Source of the DNA: Neobacillus novalis NBRC 102450
GTDB taxonomy: Bacteria > Bacillota > Bacilli > Bacillales > Cytobacillaceae
Direction: 5' to 3'
DNA: 64,000 nucleotides
NCBI RefSeq assembly: GCF_001591805.1
Contig: NZ_BCVP01000023.1
Location: 1 to 64,000, forward strand
The number at the start of each line of letters is the position of its first letter. Within the stretch, counting starts at the first letter, position 1. Below the pieces are notes generated by a model. That model saw only the letters and a list, made by a program, of their open reading frames with translations, searched no databases and was not told the origin of the DNA. Below, piece after piece: positions 32,361 to 41,183 of this stretch. Made by a program: the position numbers and the translations under genes.

Positions 32361-33593
32361 TTATTTTGAGAGCAGTGTTAAGACCGTATCTAAAACAACA
32401 TTTACACCCTTTTCACAATCTTCCCAAGTGGTTAGCTCTTCTTCACAATGGCTTTTTCCGTTGATACTTGGAACAAACAGCATTGCCGTTGGAACGAAGC
32501 TGGCAATGAATTGCGCATCATGGCCGGCACCGCTGACCATTCTTCGATTGGAATAGCCCAGCGACTTTGCCGATTCTTCAAGCAGATTGCAGATTTCCGG
32601 TTCGAACCAAACGGTATCCCGCTCCCATAATTTGGTCACTTTAACCTCACAGCCCTCATTGACCCCTAAATGCGGCAGACGTTGAACGAAGTCCTTATAG
32701 GTGCTAACGATTTCCGGATTCTTATGCCGTGCCTCCAGCGAAAAGATTACCTTATTGGGAATGACGGTATGGATACTCGGATACACATTCACCCTGCCAA
32801 TAGTGAAGACTAATTCTTCATCTAACGCACTTAAGCGTTGGCGGATTTCATTGATTAAGTTATTAGTTGCAAACAGAGCATCTTTTCGCATGTTCATTGG
32901 GGTAGTACCGGCATGATCCGATTCCCCAGTTACTTCAATCTCAAAGCACGCCATCCCGACCACACATTCGACGACGCCAATAGAAAGTGCAACATTTTCT
33001 AAAATGGGGCCTTGTTCAATATGTAATTCTAGGAAGGCGGTCGCTTCTTTTAGACGGTTTTCGATCTCCCCTGCGTACCCGCTTGCTTGAAGGGCTTCCT
33101 CAAAGGTAACTCCTTCAGCATCTTTCTTTTTCAACATAACGGACTTGTCAAATTTCCCAGAGAGTACACCTGAGGCCATCATCGAAGGTTCGAATCTTGC
33201 TCCCTCTTCATTGGTAAAATTCACGATCGTAATTGGAATCCGCGGCTTGATGTCATTTTCCACTAGCGTTCTAACCACTTCTAAACCTGTTACTACACCG
33301 AGCACGCCGTCAAAGCGGCCGCCCTTTTTTACCGAGTCCAGGTGGGAACCAATTAGGATTGGAGGTTTATTTTCGCTGCCCTCAAGGGTGGCATACATGC
33401 AGCCCATATCATCGACCGTCACCGTCATTCCTAATTCCTCGCAGCAGGAACGGAAGTAATCCCTTACCTTGCAATCCTGTTCAGATAATGACAACCGGGT
33501 GACCCCATTGTTTTCTGTCCGACCATAATCGGCAAATTGTTCCAGTGTCTGCTTCAGTCTTTCTCCGTTAATCAATAGCTTTTGTTTTTGCAT
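32361..33593 (-). CDS. M20-family amidohydrolase (N-carbamoyl amino acid / allantoate type)
   Basis: The 410-residue enzyme shows the metal ligands of the hydantoinase/carbamoylase branch: GSHLDSVKKGGRFDGVLGV (His, Asp), NFTNEEGARF (Glu), ELHIEQGPILE (His), and SGAGHDAQFIA near the C-terminus. Such enzymes hydrolyse N-carbamoyl-L-amino acids, allantoate or ureidoglycolate in the cytoplasm, releasing ammonia. Without neighbouring hydantoinase or ureide genes the substrate stays open. AAAGGGAG lies 9 nt before the ATG. The 355-nt stretch upstream (33594-33948) has a possible -10 TATAAT near 33740 and otherwise shows nothing clear. Confidence 0.9.
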   Translation of the reverse strand: MQKQKLLINGERLKQTLEQFADYGRTENNGVTRLSLSEQDCKVRDYFRSCCEELGMTVTVDDMGCMYATLEGSENKPPILIGSHLDSVKKGGRFDGVLGVVTGLEVVRTLVENDIKPRIPITIVNFTNEEGARFEPSMMASGVLSGKFDKSVMLKKKDAEGVTFEEALQASGYAGEIENRLKEATAFLELHIEQGPILENVALSIGVVECVVGMACFEIEVTGESDHAGTTPMNMRKDALFATNNLINEIRQRLSALDEELVFTIGRVNVYPSIHTVIPNKVIFSLEARHKNPEIVSTYKDFVQRLPHLGVNEGCEVKVTKLWERDTVWFEPEICNLLEESAKSLGYSNRRMVSGAGHDAQFIASFVPTAMLFVPSINGKSHCEEELTTWEDCEKGVNVVLDTVLTLLSK

Positions 33594-33948
33594 GATTAAA
33601 CACTCCCTTTTAAAAATGAGATTACGAACGTTTTTAATGTGTGTTTATAAATCTCATGGAGTTGAAAAGCAGAAATTCTGTTTGTCAGTAACGGTTACGA
33701 CTCTACTTTGGTAAACCGTCCCATTCCCACAATCATCTTATTATAAAATTTGCAAAAATATTCAGTCATTTTAATTATATAACACTTCCACTAGCTGTCA
33801 CTAGACAAAACATCAAATCCTTCGGGGAGATTGTTTTATATATTGTATGATTCACAGCCTGGCCCAACGGGGATACATTTCCTACATCGAATGAACCTAT
33901 TGGCAGTGAATGGTAGATTTTCTAATAAAGTACTGCTTTATTTTTTCA

Positions 33949-34830
33949 TTAAGCTAGGTATCCTCTTAATGTTTCAATAAATGTCGTCAAAGCTTTTGTC
34001 TGATAGGAAGTATGAGTCAGGATTGAAAAATTCCGTTTAAAAGGCAGTCCCTGCACATTAATCAATCCAATGTAGCCATTGGTTAATTCCTTCTTAATCG
34101 CCCAACGGGACAATAAACTGATCCCAAGCCCCGCTTCCACCGATTCCTTAATCAGCTGTGTGCTTCCGAATTCGAGGATTTTTTTCGGGATAAAATCATA
34201 CATCCGAAAAAGATTTTCAGCAGCCTCCCGTGTCCCTGAGCCCTCTTCCCTTAGAATCCATGTTTCTTCCGCTAAATCAGACATTCTTTTATCCCGTTTC
34301 TCTGTCAATAAATGATGTCCGAGCGGGGCAACAATAAACATTTTATCTTCAGATACGACTTCCGAATTTAATGTATCTTCTTTAAAGAATCCTTCAATGA
34401 TGCCAATATCCAATTGATGCATTTTCACCAGCTCAATGATTTCCTTTGTATTTTGGATCTTGATGGATGGGCTGATGAGAGGGTATTGCTCCTGCATCCT
34501 GGCAATTATATGCGGCAGGATATATTCACCAAATGTATAGCTCGCGCCAATGGCAATCGGACCGCTCGCCTTATTGGTCAGGTCATCGACCAGTGACTGC
34601 ATTTTTGTATAAAGCGCCAAAATTTCTTTTGCGTGATGATAAACAATCTCTCCGGCCTTATTGAGGCGCACATACTTATTACTTCTCTCTAGCAGCCTTG
34701 TGCCGATGGATTCTTCTAAGGTTCTGATATACTGGCTGACGGCAGGCTGCGTCATATGCAGTTCCTCCGCCGCTTTCGAAAAATTCTCCTTTTCGACGAC
34801 CTTTACAAAAACTGCTAAATGCTGAACCAT
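33949..34830 (-). CDS. LysR-family regulator divergent from yeiH
   Basis: The 293-residue regulator has an N-terminal winged helix (FSKAAEELHMTQPAVSQYIRTLEESIGTRL split by the usual turn, about residues 17-46) and a two-lobed effector domain (about 90-290). It resembles CysL/YeiE-type LysR proteins. It is transcribed away from the yeiH gene, the common arrangement in which the LysR protein controls both genes from a shared 122-nt region. That region has TTATATACAT and ATGTATAAAA arms 41 bp apart. AAGGTG precedes the ATG. Confidence 0.9.
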   Translation of the reverse strand: MVQHLAVFVKVVEKENFSKAAEELHMTQPAVSQYIRTLEESIGTRLLERSNKYVRLNKAGEIVYHHAKEILALYTKMQSLVDDLTNKASGPIAIGASYTFGEYILPHIIARMQEQYPLISPSIKIQNTKEIIELVKMHQLDIGIIEGFFKEDTLNSEVVSEDKMFIVAPLGHHLLTEKRDKRMSDLAEETWILREEGSGTREAAENLFRMYDFIPKKILEFGSTQLIKESVEAGLGISLLSRWAIKKELTNGYIGLINVQGLPFKRNFSILTHTSYQTKALTTFIETLRGYLA

Positions 34831-34952
34831 CGTTTTGCACCTTACCCTTTTTATTTATATACATTTACTTATCATCCCTATTATATATCTTTATTTTCCT
34901 TATGTATAAAACAGGAGTATGCTGAGGATAGAAAAAAACTGAGGTGATTTGA

Positions 34953-36014
34953 ATGGGGAGCCAAAGTGCTAGAACTTTATCTGTGAATGAACAGGCTGAG
35001 CAGCAGCAAAAACAGCCAAAACCAAAACCCTCCGCAGGATTATGGTTATCTGGAATCGCGTTTACCGTTGTGATTGCGGCATTCGGTTATGCATTATCAA
35101 AGGTCCCTGGCTTTGATCGTGTTGGCCCGCTTGCTTGTGCCATCGTGATTGCGGTTATTTACCGGCAATTTCTCGGTTATCCGGAAAAAATCCGTGCGGG
35201 AATCCAATTTTCCTCGAAACGTTTTTTACGTTTTGCAATTATTTTATACGGCTTAAAACTGAATATCGATATTGTGCTCCATCAAGGACTGGGACTGCTT
35301 GCACGCGATCTTGGTGTCATTGCCTTTGCGATATTATTTACTGTTTGGCTTGGAAAATTGCTGAAAGCGGAATCTTCCCTCGTTATGCTTTTAGGCGTCG
35401 GTACAGGTGTATGCGGGGCAGCGGCAATTGCAGCCGTTTCGCCAATCATTAAAGCAAAGGATGAAGATACCGCCATTGGTGTAGGAATTATAGCGTTAGT
35501 TGGGACCATTTTTTCGATTACGTATACCATCCTGCGCCCTTTCCTTCCATTATCGGCGATTGATTATGGCATCTGGAGCGGGATTAGTCTTCACGAAATT
35601 GCCCATGTAGCTTTAGCCGGAGCTCCAGCAGGTCCGGATGGGTTAGCGATTGCCTTACTGGCCAAATTAGGCCGAGTCCTGCTGCTTATTCCATTATGCT
35701 TCATTCTTATGTATTGGGTAAAAAGAAAAAGTGCTGGAAAGGCCGGGGATACGAAAATTGAATTTCCATGGTTTCTGATTGGGTTTATTTTAATGAGCTT
35801 GTTTGGAAGTTATGTGCTTGGCAAATCGATTCCGGTTTCGAAAGCGGCCATGGATGGGATTGCAAATGCAACAACCTTTATTTTAACCACCGCTATGGTC
35901 GGTCTTGGTTTGAATGTAAGCTTGCGTGATCTCCGGACAAAAGCAGCACGGCCTTTGATAGCCATGTTAATTACGTCTGTCATCCTTTCAATCGCTGCGT
36001 ATTTTATTGCCTAA
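34953..36014 (+). CDS. yeiH: YeiH-family (UPF0324) membrane protein, putative anion exporter
   Basis: The 353-residue protein has a polar, Gln/Lys/Pro-rich N-terminus and about ten membrane helices. Family segments include YGLKLNIDIVLHQGL, GVGTGVCGAAAIAAVSPII, SGISLHEIAHVALAG and TTAMVGLGLNVSLRDL. YeiH proteins are often called putative sulfate exporters; direct evidence for substrate is thin. GAGGTGAT lies 4 nt from the ATG. The divergent LysR gene is the likely regulator, probably answering to sulfur or stress signals. Confidence 0.88.
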   Translation: MGSQSARTLSVNEQAEQQQKQPKPKPSAGLWLSGIAFTVVIAAFGYALSKVPGFDRVGPLACAIVIAVIYRQFLGYPEKIRAGIQFSSKRFLRFAIILYGLKLNIDIVLHQGLGLLARDLGVIAFAILFTVWLGKLLKAESSLVMLLGVGTGVCGAAAIAAVSPIIKAKDEDTAIGVGIIALVGTIFSITYTILRPFLPLSAIDYGIWSGISLHEIAHVALAGAPAGPDGLAIALLAKLGRVLLLIPLCFILMYWVKRKSAGKAGDTKIEFPWFLIGFILMSLFGSYVLGKSIPVSKAAMDGIANATTFILTTAMVGLGLNVSLRDLRTKAARPLIAMLITSVILSIAAYFIA

Positions 36015-36049
36015 AAATCGTGTAAGTTTAGTTGTTTAATAGCTATGTG

Positions 36050-36081
36050 AAGAGGAAACAGGAGTACCTGTTTCCTCTTTT
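36050..36081. terminator. Bidirectional terminator between yeiH and the ABC operon
   Basis: AAGAGGAAACAGG and CCTGTTTCCTCTT form a 13-bp perfect stem with loop AGTA. The T run follows on the plus strand, and the minus-strand ABC operon ends 8 nt beyond it. Confidence 0.9.
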
Positions 36082-36088
36082 CTATTGC

Positions 36089-36808
36089 CTACTCAACAAA
36101 TTGAATGTCTTGATTCGATTGGTCGAGCAGTTCAAGGTCTTTCGGGATGCGCAGGTAGAGAATGCTTTGTCCGTGTGTAATGTCGGTATCATGGTCGAAT
36201 AAGGATGCTTCTCCTGTAAACTGGCTGACGGAAAACGGGCTTGAAAATTCTGTAAATGCCAGTTTACTTGCCTTTGGATTCTTGATTGTTAAACTGTCCC
36301 CCGTTAGTGTCAAGCCAGGGGGATTTGCTAGTTCTGATATTTCCATCCCATTCACACTTGAACTTGTTTTATAAAATACAGCTTCAAGCGTGCCATCATT
36401 GGTCTGTTTCCGCTCGACAATGATGGAAATATTTTGGTATTCATCATTATCAAAGGCTATTGAAAGCTTTTTCCCTGTTACAGTAAATTGCCATTGCTTA
36501 CGGATCAATTTTTTGTCAACCTGATTGATTTTCCCCTCCTTTACTGCTTCATATAAATTTAAGCTTTCACTTTCCAATTCCCCGCTATCCACCTTTTCCC
36601 GCCCTTCCACTATTTTAGCGGGTTGAATAGCTGCCAACACCACACAAATCAAAAGGATCGCTACATATCCGCTGAAAATCCACAGAACACGATGGCTGTA
36701 TGAAATTTTTCCTTTCCGATTTATTGTTCTTTTCATCGCTTTTGTCGATAAAACCACAATACCGATGATAATCATTGCCGTAATAAGAAGCGGTATCATC
36801 CCTATCAT
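36089..36808 (-). CDS. Two-helix membrane protein of the GntR-ABC operon
   Basis: The 239-residue product has two membrane helices (about residues 5-22 and 42-62) and a soluble, probably extracytoplasmic domain of about 170 residues with alternating beta-type hydrophobicity. I do not recognise a family. Its ATG overlaps the permease stop as ATGA and has GGAGG 7 nt upstream, so it is the fourth and last gene of the gntR-ATPase-permease unit and may be a partner of the transporter. Confidence 0.75.
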   Translation of the reverse strand: MIGMIPLLITAMIIIGIVVLSTKAMKRTINRKGKISYSHRVLWIFSGYVAILLICVVLAAIQPAKIVEGREKVDSGELESESLNLYEAVKEGKINQVDKKLIRKQWQFTVTGKKLSIAFDNDEYQNISIIVERKQTNDGTLEAVFYKTSSSVNGMEISELANPPGLTLTGDSLTIKNPKASKLAFTEFSSPFSVSQFTGEASLFDHDTDITHGQSILYLRIPKDLELLDQSNQDIQFVE

Positions 36809-37557
36809 GACCGGACCTCCATTCTATTCGATAATGCAAAGGCAAAAGAAATAAGCAGGCCCGCCGTAACAATGACTTTTATCAAAAACAATGTTAATGA
36901 TGGTTCCATAAAGAAAAAATTAAATCCCTTTGCGATCACTCCTTCATTTCCTCTAAGACCATCAAAAATTAATCCCCCGAAAAACGCTGCCGGTATCAAA
37001 ACCGCAAATACCTTATTAATCTGAACTAATGTTCCAATTAAATAACCGAGCGCACAAAATAGGAAGATGTAGAGAAATGTAGAGAATGAGCCTAAGAAAA
37101 ACTCGTTTGGAGCCGACATGACTGACGTGCTTTTTAAAGATACGTCACTAATTAAATAATAAACAATCACTTTAATTAAATACGTAGATAACATCGATGT
37201 AATTCCGCCAATGATACTAGCGGTTAATAAGAATACTATATTAGACAAATTACTGCTGGCTCGATTGGTAACAAAGACAAAGTCATCATTTCGATACGCC
37301 TTCGTTGTTATGATGATGGCGGTAATAAATCCCCACAGCATCGTAAAGGCCACCACCATTACAGCCGAGAAATATTTGATTTCTATTTGAAAACTTCCCT
37401 CACTTGAACCCAAACCCCCAACACCATTCATGGAAAAGAGGACGGCCAACAATTGAATGAAAATCAGCGACATGAAAACCTGACTGTAAGCCTTCAGCTT
37501 ATAAAGATACTGCTTTTTCACAACATCCACCATACTAACCTTTGTTAAAGACATCAT
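36805..37557 (-). CDS. ABC-2-type permease component
   Basis: The 250-residue protein has about six membrane helices and a cytoplasmic N-terminus, the size and layout of short ABC-2 permeases found with YtrA-type regulators. ATGs at 37557 and 37554 both lie near GGGGGA. It begins inside the end of the ATPase gene and overlaps the next gene by 4 nt. With the ATPase it should form an exporter or a bacitracin/envelope-stress module; the substrate is unknown. Confidence 0.82.
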   Translation of the reverse strand: MMSLTKVSMVDVVKKQYLYKLKAYSQVFMSLIFIQLLAVLFSMNGVGGLGSSEGSFQIEIKYFSAVMVVAFTMLWGFITAIIITTKAYRNDDFVFVTNRASSNLSNIVFLLTASIIGGITSMLSTYLIKVIVYYLISDVSLKSTSVMSAPNEFFLGSFSTFLYIFLFCALGYLIGTLVQINKVFAVLIPAAFFGGLIFDGLRGNEGVIAKGFNFFFMEPSLTLFLIKVIVTAGLLISFAFALSNRMEVRS

Positions 37558-38437
37558 CGATTCCCCCTTTCGTTTTGCTAGTTAAATAGACACAAAGGTC
37601 ACTGGAAGTAACCGGCGTAAGTTCGAGTCCTGCGATACGGGCTTTTTGCCATTCTGACTCAGAAAAATCATTCCTGACCACCACATACGACTGATCGAAA
37701 CCAACACTTTTTGTATAAATAAGTTCTTTGTTTTGTGTCCATTCATCGACAATCGCCGTCTTCCCTTGAAGCCCAATACCCCATTCCTTTAAGTCAGCGA
37801 TCGGCAGATGAAGCAGTTCTTTCCCATCTTTCATAAGGAGAATGTCTTCGAGCAAATCCTCAATCTCATTCAAATGATGGCTCGAAATGATAATAGTTCT
37901 TGGGTGGGCAAGATAGTCCTTAAGTAAAGCACGATAAAAATCCTTTCGGACCGCTGCATCCATCCCTGATGTCGGTTCATCAAAAAGGGTTAATGGCACT
38001 CTGGCGGCCAATCCAAAAATGACGTTAAACGTGCTTTTCATTCCCTTAGATAATCCGTTATGATGCTGCAATGGGTTGAGGGAGAAATATTCTAAGAGTC
38101 GGTTCGCCAAATCATGGTCCCAATTTTCATAGAAGCTCGCTGCTGTCTCCAATATTTCTTTAAGATTTAAGGAAGTCGGAAGATTCATTTGATCATGAAT
38201 AAAAATAACATTCGCCGATACCAGCAGATTGTTAAACGGATTTTCCGAAAAAACCGTTAGTTCCCCGGAGGTTTCTTTTAAAAAGCCAGCAATGATTTTT
38301 AGTAAGGTTGTTTTCCCGGCACCATTCCGGCCAATGAGTCCAGTAATTTTATTTTCTTCAATATTGCAGCTAAGATTGTTTAACGCCTTTGCCCCGCCAT
38401 ATACTTTCGTCAGTCCGCGGCATTCGATTACAGTCAT
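37535..38437 (-). CDS. ABC transporter ATP-binding protein
   Basis: The 300-residue ATPase has Walker A GRNGAGKTT (about residues 36-44), a degenerate signature NGLSKGMKS (about 128-136; LSGGQ is usual), Walker B LTLFDEPTSGMD and the switch His in IIISSHHLNE. The C-terminal 90 residues are an accessory domain. The LSKGM-type signature is typical of ATPases encoded behind YtrA-type GntR repressors. Its ATG overlaps the gntR stop as ATGA. Confidence 0.93.
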   Translation of the reverse strand: MTVIECRGLTKVYGGAKALNNLSCNIEENKITGLIGRNGAGKTTLLKIIAGFLKETSGELTVFSENPFNNLLVSANVIFIHDQMNLPTSLNLKEILETAASFYENWDHDLANRLLEYFSLNPLQHHNGLSKGMKSTFNVIFGLAARVPLTLFDEPTSGMDAAVRKDFYRALLKDYLAHPRTIIISSHHLNEIEDLLEDILLMKDGKELLHLPIADLKEWGIGLQGKTAIVDEWTQNKELIYTKSVGFDQSYVVVRNDFSESEWQKARIAGLELTPVTSSDLCVYLTSKTKGGIDDVFNKG

Positions 38438-38814
38438 TGCTCTGTCCCCCCTATGTCAGCCGTTTTGATCATGTCGATTAATTCCTCTTTGCTTACTTGA
38501 AGCCGTCCCGCTTCCAATACAATTTCCTGTACAAGCCGCTTCAATGTTTGGTTTTTCCGTTTGTTCAAAATCATTTCTTTAGCGTTGCCCGTGACAAACA
38601 TCCCAAGTCCGCGCTTTTTCATTAAAATTTGTTCATCCGCCAAAATGTTCAGCCCCTTTGCCGCCGTTGCCGGGTTAATATTAAAAATCTCTGCAAGCTG
38701 ATACTGAGAGTAAATTTTTTGTTCACTTGCAACATTTCCATTTAAAATCTCGTTCTCCAGCCACTCTGAAATTTGGACATAAATCGGCTTCGTCCCGTCC
38801 AGATTAAGAATCAA
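38434..38814 (-). CDS. GntR-family (YtrA subfamily) repressor
   Basis: The 126-residue protein has a winged helix (KPIYVQISEWLENEILNG, then IYSQYQLAEIFNINPATA) and a short C-terminal helical dimerisation tail, the YtrA pattern. I prefer the TTG at 38814, which lies 6 nt after AAGGGGTG and gives the usual MILNLD start; an ATG at 38868 would include the operator-like region. It likely represses its own operon of ABC genes until cell-wall stress or a ligand relieves it. Confidence 0.88.
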   Translation of the reverse strand: MILNLDGTKPIYVQISEWLENEILNGNVASEQKIYSQYQLAEIFNINPATAAKGLNILADEQILMKKRGLGMFVTGNAKEMILNKRKNQTLKRLVQEIVLEAGRLQVSKEELIDMIKTADIGGTEQ

Positions 38815-38858
38815 TCTTTTCACCCCTTCCCTGATATAGTGCATTAGTGATGTAATGT

Positions 38859-38887
38859 AGTATATCATAATTGGTAATGATAAACAA
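38859..38887 (-). promoter_or_regulatory. Promoter and operator region of the GntR-ABC operon
   Basis: TTGTTT (38882-38887), a 17-nt spacer and TATACT (38859-38864) on the minus strand. Just downstream, short repeated steps (TAGTG, ATGTA, ATGTA, GTATA) between 38838 and 38866 resemble YtrA-type operators. Confidence 0.55.
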
Positions 38888-38909
38888 TTGGACTTTTTTA
38901 TTATTTTTT

Positions 38910-38965
38910 AAAAAACAAAAAAGGCCCTTCCCTGGGGCAATCCTGCACCAAGGTCAGAGCCTTAT
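38910..38965 (-). terminator. Terminator of guaD
   Basis: On the minus strand GGC...CCTTGG pairs with CCAGGG...GCC and is followed by TTTTTTG. Confidence 0.75.
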
Positions 38966-38971
38966 GAAACA

Positions 38972-39460
38972 TTAATAATTCTTTTTGTTCGTTTTGTGTA
39001 TCCAGGCATTAAATGGCATATAGGTATTGCTTGGGACGATTCGTTTCATTGGAATACTTCGTTTGTCCATTGGTAAGGCAAGTTGTTTGTATATAAAGAG
39101 GTCGTCAAACCCAATCTGTGCTGCGTCTCTATTTGTACAGGCATAATAAACTGCTTTTAGTCTGGACCAATAGATGGCTCCTAAACACATTGGACATGGT
39201 TCACAGCTTGAATAGACCTCACAATCTTTTAATTCATGACTATTCAAATACCGGCATGCAGCCCGAATCGCCTGCATCTCAGCATGTGCCGAAGGATCGA
39301 TATTGGCCACCACTTGGTTACGGCCGACCGCAATAATCTGCCCGTTTTTTACGATAACCGCACCAAATGGCCCGCCCCTATTAGTTACAACATTATCAAG
39401 AGCAAGATCTACCGCTGCCTTCATAAACATTTCTTGGCTCATCTTCTTCCCCCAGTCCAT
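38972..39460 (-). CDS. guaD: Guanine deaminase
   Basis: The 162-residue zinc enzyme of the cytidine-deaminase fold closely resembles B. subtilis GuaD by eye: GGPFGAVIVKNGQIIA, the HAEMQAIR motif (zinc His and catalytic Glu), SCEPCPMCLGAIYW (two zinc Cys), and the domain-swapped C-terminus with FNAWIHKTNKKNY. It turns guanine into xanthine and ammonia. The ATG at 39460 follows GGAG by 10 nt; an ATG six codons later (39442) is also possible. It lies 91 nt behind kynU. Confidence 0.94.
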   Translation of the reverse strand: MDWGKKMSQEMFMKAAVDLALDNVVTNRGGPFGAVIVKNGQIIAVGRNQVVANIDPSAHAEMQAIRAACRYLNSHELKDCEVYSSCEPCPMCLGAIYWSRLKAVYYACTNRDAAQIGFDDLFIYKQLALPMDKRSIPMKRIVPSNTYMPFNAWIHKTNKKNY

Positions 39461-39551
39461 TAAGACATTTCTCCTTCATATCAGGTTATTCCTAAATTTA
39501 GGAAGGGGGAATTGTACATCATCTTCAAGCATCTTGTATGACAGATTATCT

Positions 39552-40844
39552 TTATGCAACAACTTCCCGTTCGTTGCTGAATTTTTTGTATTGTTCTTCT
39601 ATCATGATGGTTTTTAGGATTTGCACCGTCTTCCATATGTCATGATAGCTGGTATAGAGGGCAATCGGGGCTAAACGGATGACGTTGGGCGCACGGAAAT
39701 CCGGTGTTACCTTATTTTCTTTTAACGCCTTGCAGATTCGCGCTGCTTCAAGATGTTCAAGGCTGACATGCCCTCCTCTAAAGCGGTCATCCATTGGATT
39801 TGTGATGGAAAACCCCAAATCCCGCAGCTCAAAGTCAATCAGCTCCATCATATACCGGGTTAGACTTAACGATTTTCTGCGAATATTTTCGATACCTGCT
39901 TCTTGAAAAATTTCTAACGAGCCCAAAATTGGTGCTAAGCTTAATATGTGTGGCGTGCCAATTTGGAAGGCACCTGCTGTTGCAGCAGGTGTGAGGACAT
40001 GCTCCATATCAAATTGCTTTTCCTTTTTCGAACCAAACCATCCTGCCAGACCCGGTTCAGGAAGAATCCCAAGCTGCTTTTCATGAACGAAAAGTCCCCC
40101 GACACTGCCTGGGCCGCCATTCAAATATTTATAATTGCACCACACCGCAAAGTCCACTCCCCAATCGTGCAGTTCATGTGGCATCAGCCCAATGGAATGG
40201 GCAAGATCAAAACCAATGATGATTCCCCGCTTTTGGGCTTTATGCGTCAAGAGCTCCATATCAAGGAGCTGGCCACTGCGGTAGAGCACGGATGGCAGGA
40301 AAATAATGGCCACTTCATCCGTCATCGCCGCGATAATGTCTTCCTCGTTGAGTGTTCGGCCATCCCTGCTTTTCACACGGATGAGATCTTCAACTGGGTC
40401 AAGATTCTTTAACCTCAGCTGACTTTGAAGGGCGTAAATATCCGACGGGAAAGTTAACTCGTCCGCTAAAATTTTCTTTCTCTTTCCTTCAGGCTTATAA
40501 AAGGTTGCAATTAACTGGTGAATATTGACGGTAATCGAGCCCGTCGCCATCACTTCTTCTTCCTTAGCACCAACTAAAGGTGCAAGCATTCCTGCCATTT
40601 TTTCAGATAAGGAAAACCAAGGCTGCTTCCCGCCCAGCCAGCCATCAATTCCAAACCTCTTCCAGTCTTCAAGGGAATTTAACAGCGTTTCCTCTGCCCG
40701 TTTCGATAATAGACCTAATGAATTTCCATCCATATAATAATGATCCTTTTGAAGGTAAAATTCGTCGCGAAACTTAGTTAATTCTGCTTTTTCATCCAGT
40801 GATATTGCATAGGCTTCTGAAGCATCCAGTAAAGACTCCTCCAT
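39552..40844 (-). CDS. kynU: Kynureninase
   Basis: The 430-residue PLP enzyme has the kynureninase features: [31 protein letters not shown], and the PLP lysine in [12 protein letters not shown], followed by GWFG and [10 protein letters not shown]. It cleaves kynurenine to anthranilate and alanine. The other tryptophan-degradation genes (kynA, kynB) are not in the window on either side, so it may act alone or with distant genes. The ATG at 40844 lies downstream of AAGGGATGA; a TTG at 40853 is in frame. No T-box or other riboswitch is visible upstream. Confidence 0.94.
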   Translation of the reverse strand: MEESLLDASEAYAISLDEKAELTKFRDEFYLQKDHYYMDGNSLGLLSKRAEETLLNSLEDWKRFGIDGWLGGKQPWFSLSEKMAGMLAPLVGAKEEEVMATGSITVNIHQLIATFYKPEGKRKKILADELTFPSDIYALQSQLRLKNLDPVEDLIRVKSRDGRTLNEEDIIAAMTDEVAIIFLPSVLYRSGQLLDMELLTHKAQKRGIIIGFDLAHSIGLMPHELHDWGVDFAVWCNYKYLNGGPGSVGGLFVHEKQLGILPEPGLAGWFGSKKEKQFDMEHVLTPAATAGAFQIGTPHILSLAPILGSLEIFQEAGIENIRRKSLSLTRYMMELIDFELRDLGFSITNPMDDRFRGGHVSLEHLEAARICKALKENKVTPDFRAPNVIRLAPIALYTSYHDIWKTVQILKTIMIEEQYKKFSNEREVVA

Positions 40845-41066
40845 CGTTAACAATCATCCCTTCATCTATCGGATTGGCAAATGCAGGTGCAGTCAGCAGT
40901 AAACTTGGAAATACAATCTTATTTTTATAAAAAAACAACCGCACCTCACATTATTGCTATTAACATAGTATAAAACATAATCCTGCTGAACGGCATTAAT
41001 TGTCTAATCATTCTGAATTTCATTTGTAGATTTTTTCAAGCAACTAATGATTTTGAAAAAAGTAGT

Positions 41067-41094
41067 TTGTTATTTTCAGGAAATTTTGTACAAT
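41067..41094 (+). promoter_or_regulatory. Promoter of the GGDEF gene
   Basis: TTGTTA (41067-41072), a 16-nt spacer and TACAAT (41089-41094). The palindrome ATGGACAGGTCCAT follows at 41101-41114, near the transcription start. The rest of 40845-41183 shows nothing clear. Confidence 0.55.
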
Positions 41095-41183
41095 AGAAGT
41101 ATGGACAGGTCCATCTTTGTAATTTTTTTAAATTCGATATAGTTACCTACTTTAAGATGATACTAGGAAGTGAATGGAGCGTT

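Noticed and set aside
40845-41066. T-box or riboswitch upstream of kynU
   Set aside because: No conserved T-box sequence, specifier stem or terminator/antiterminator pair could be seen.
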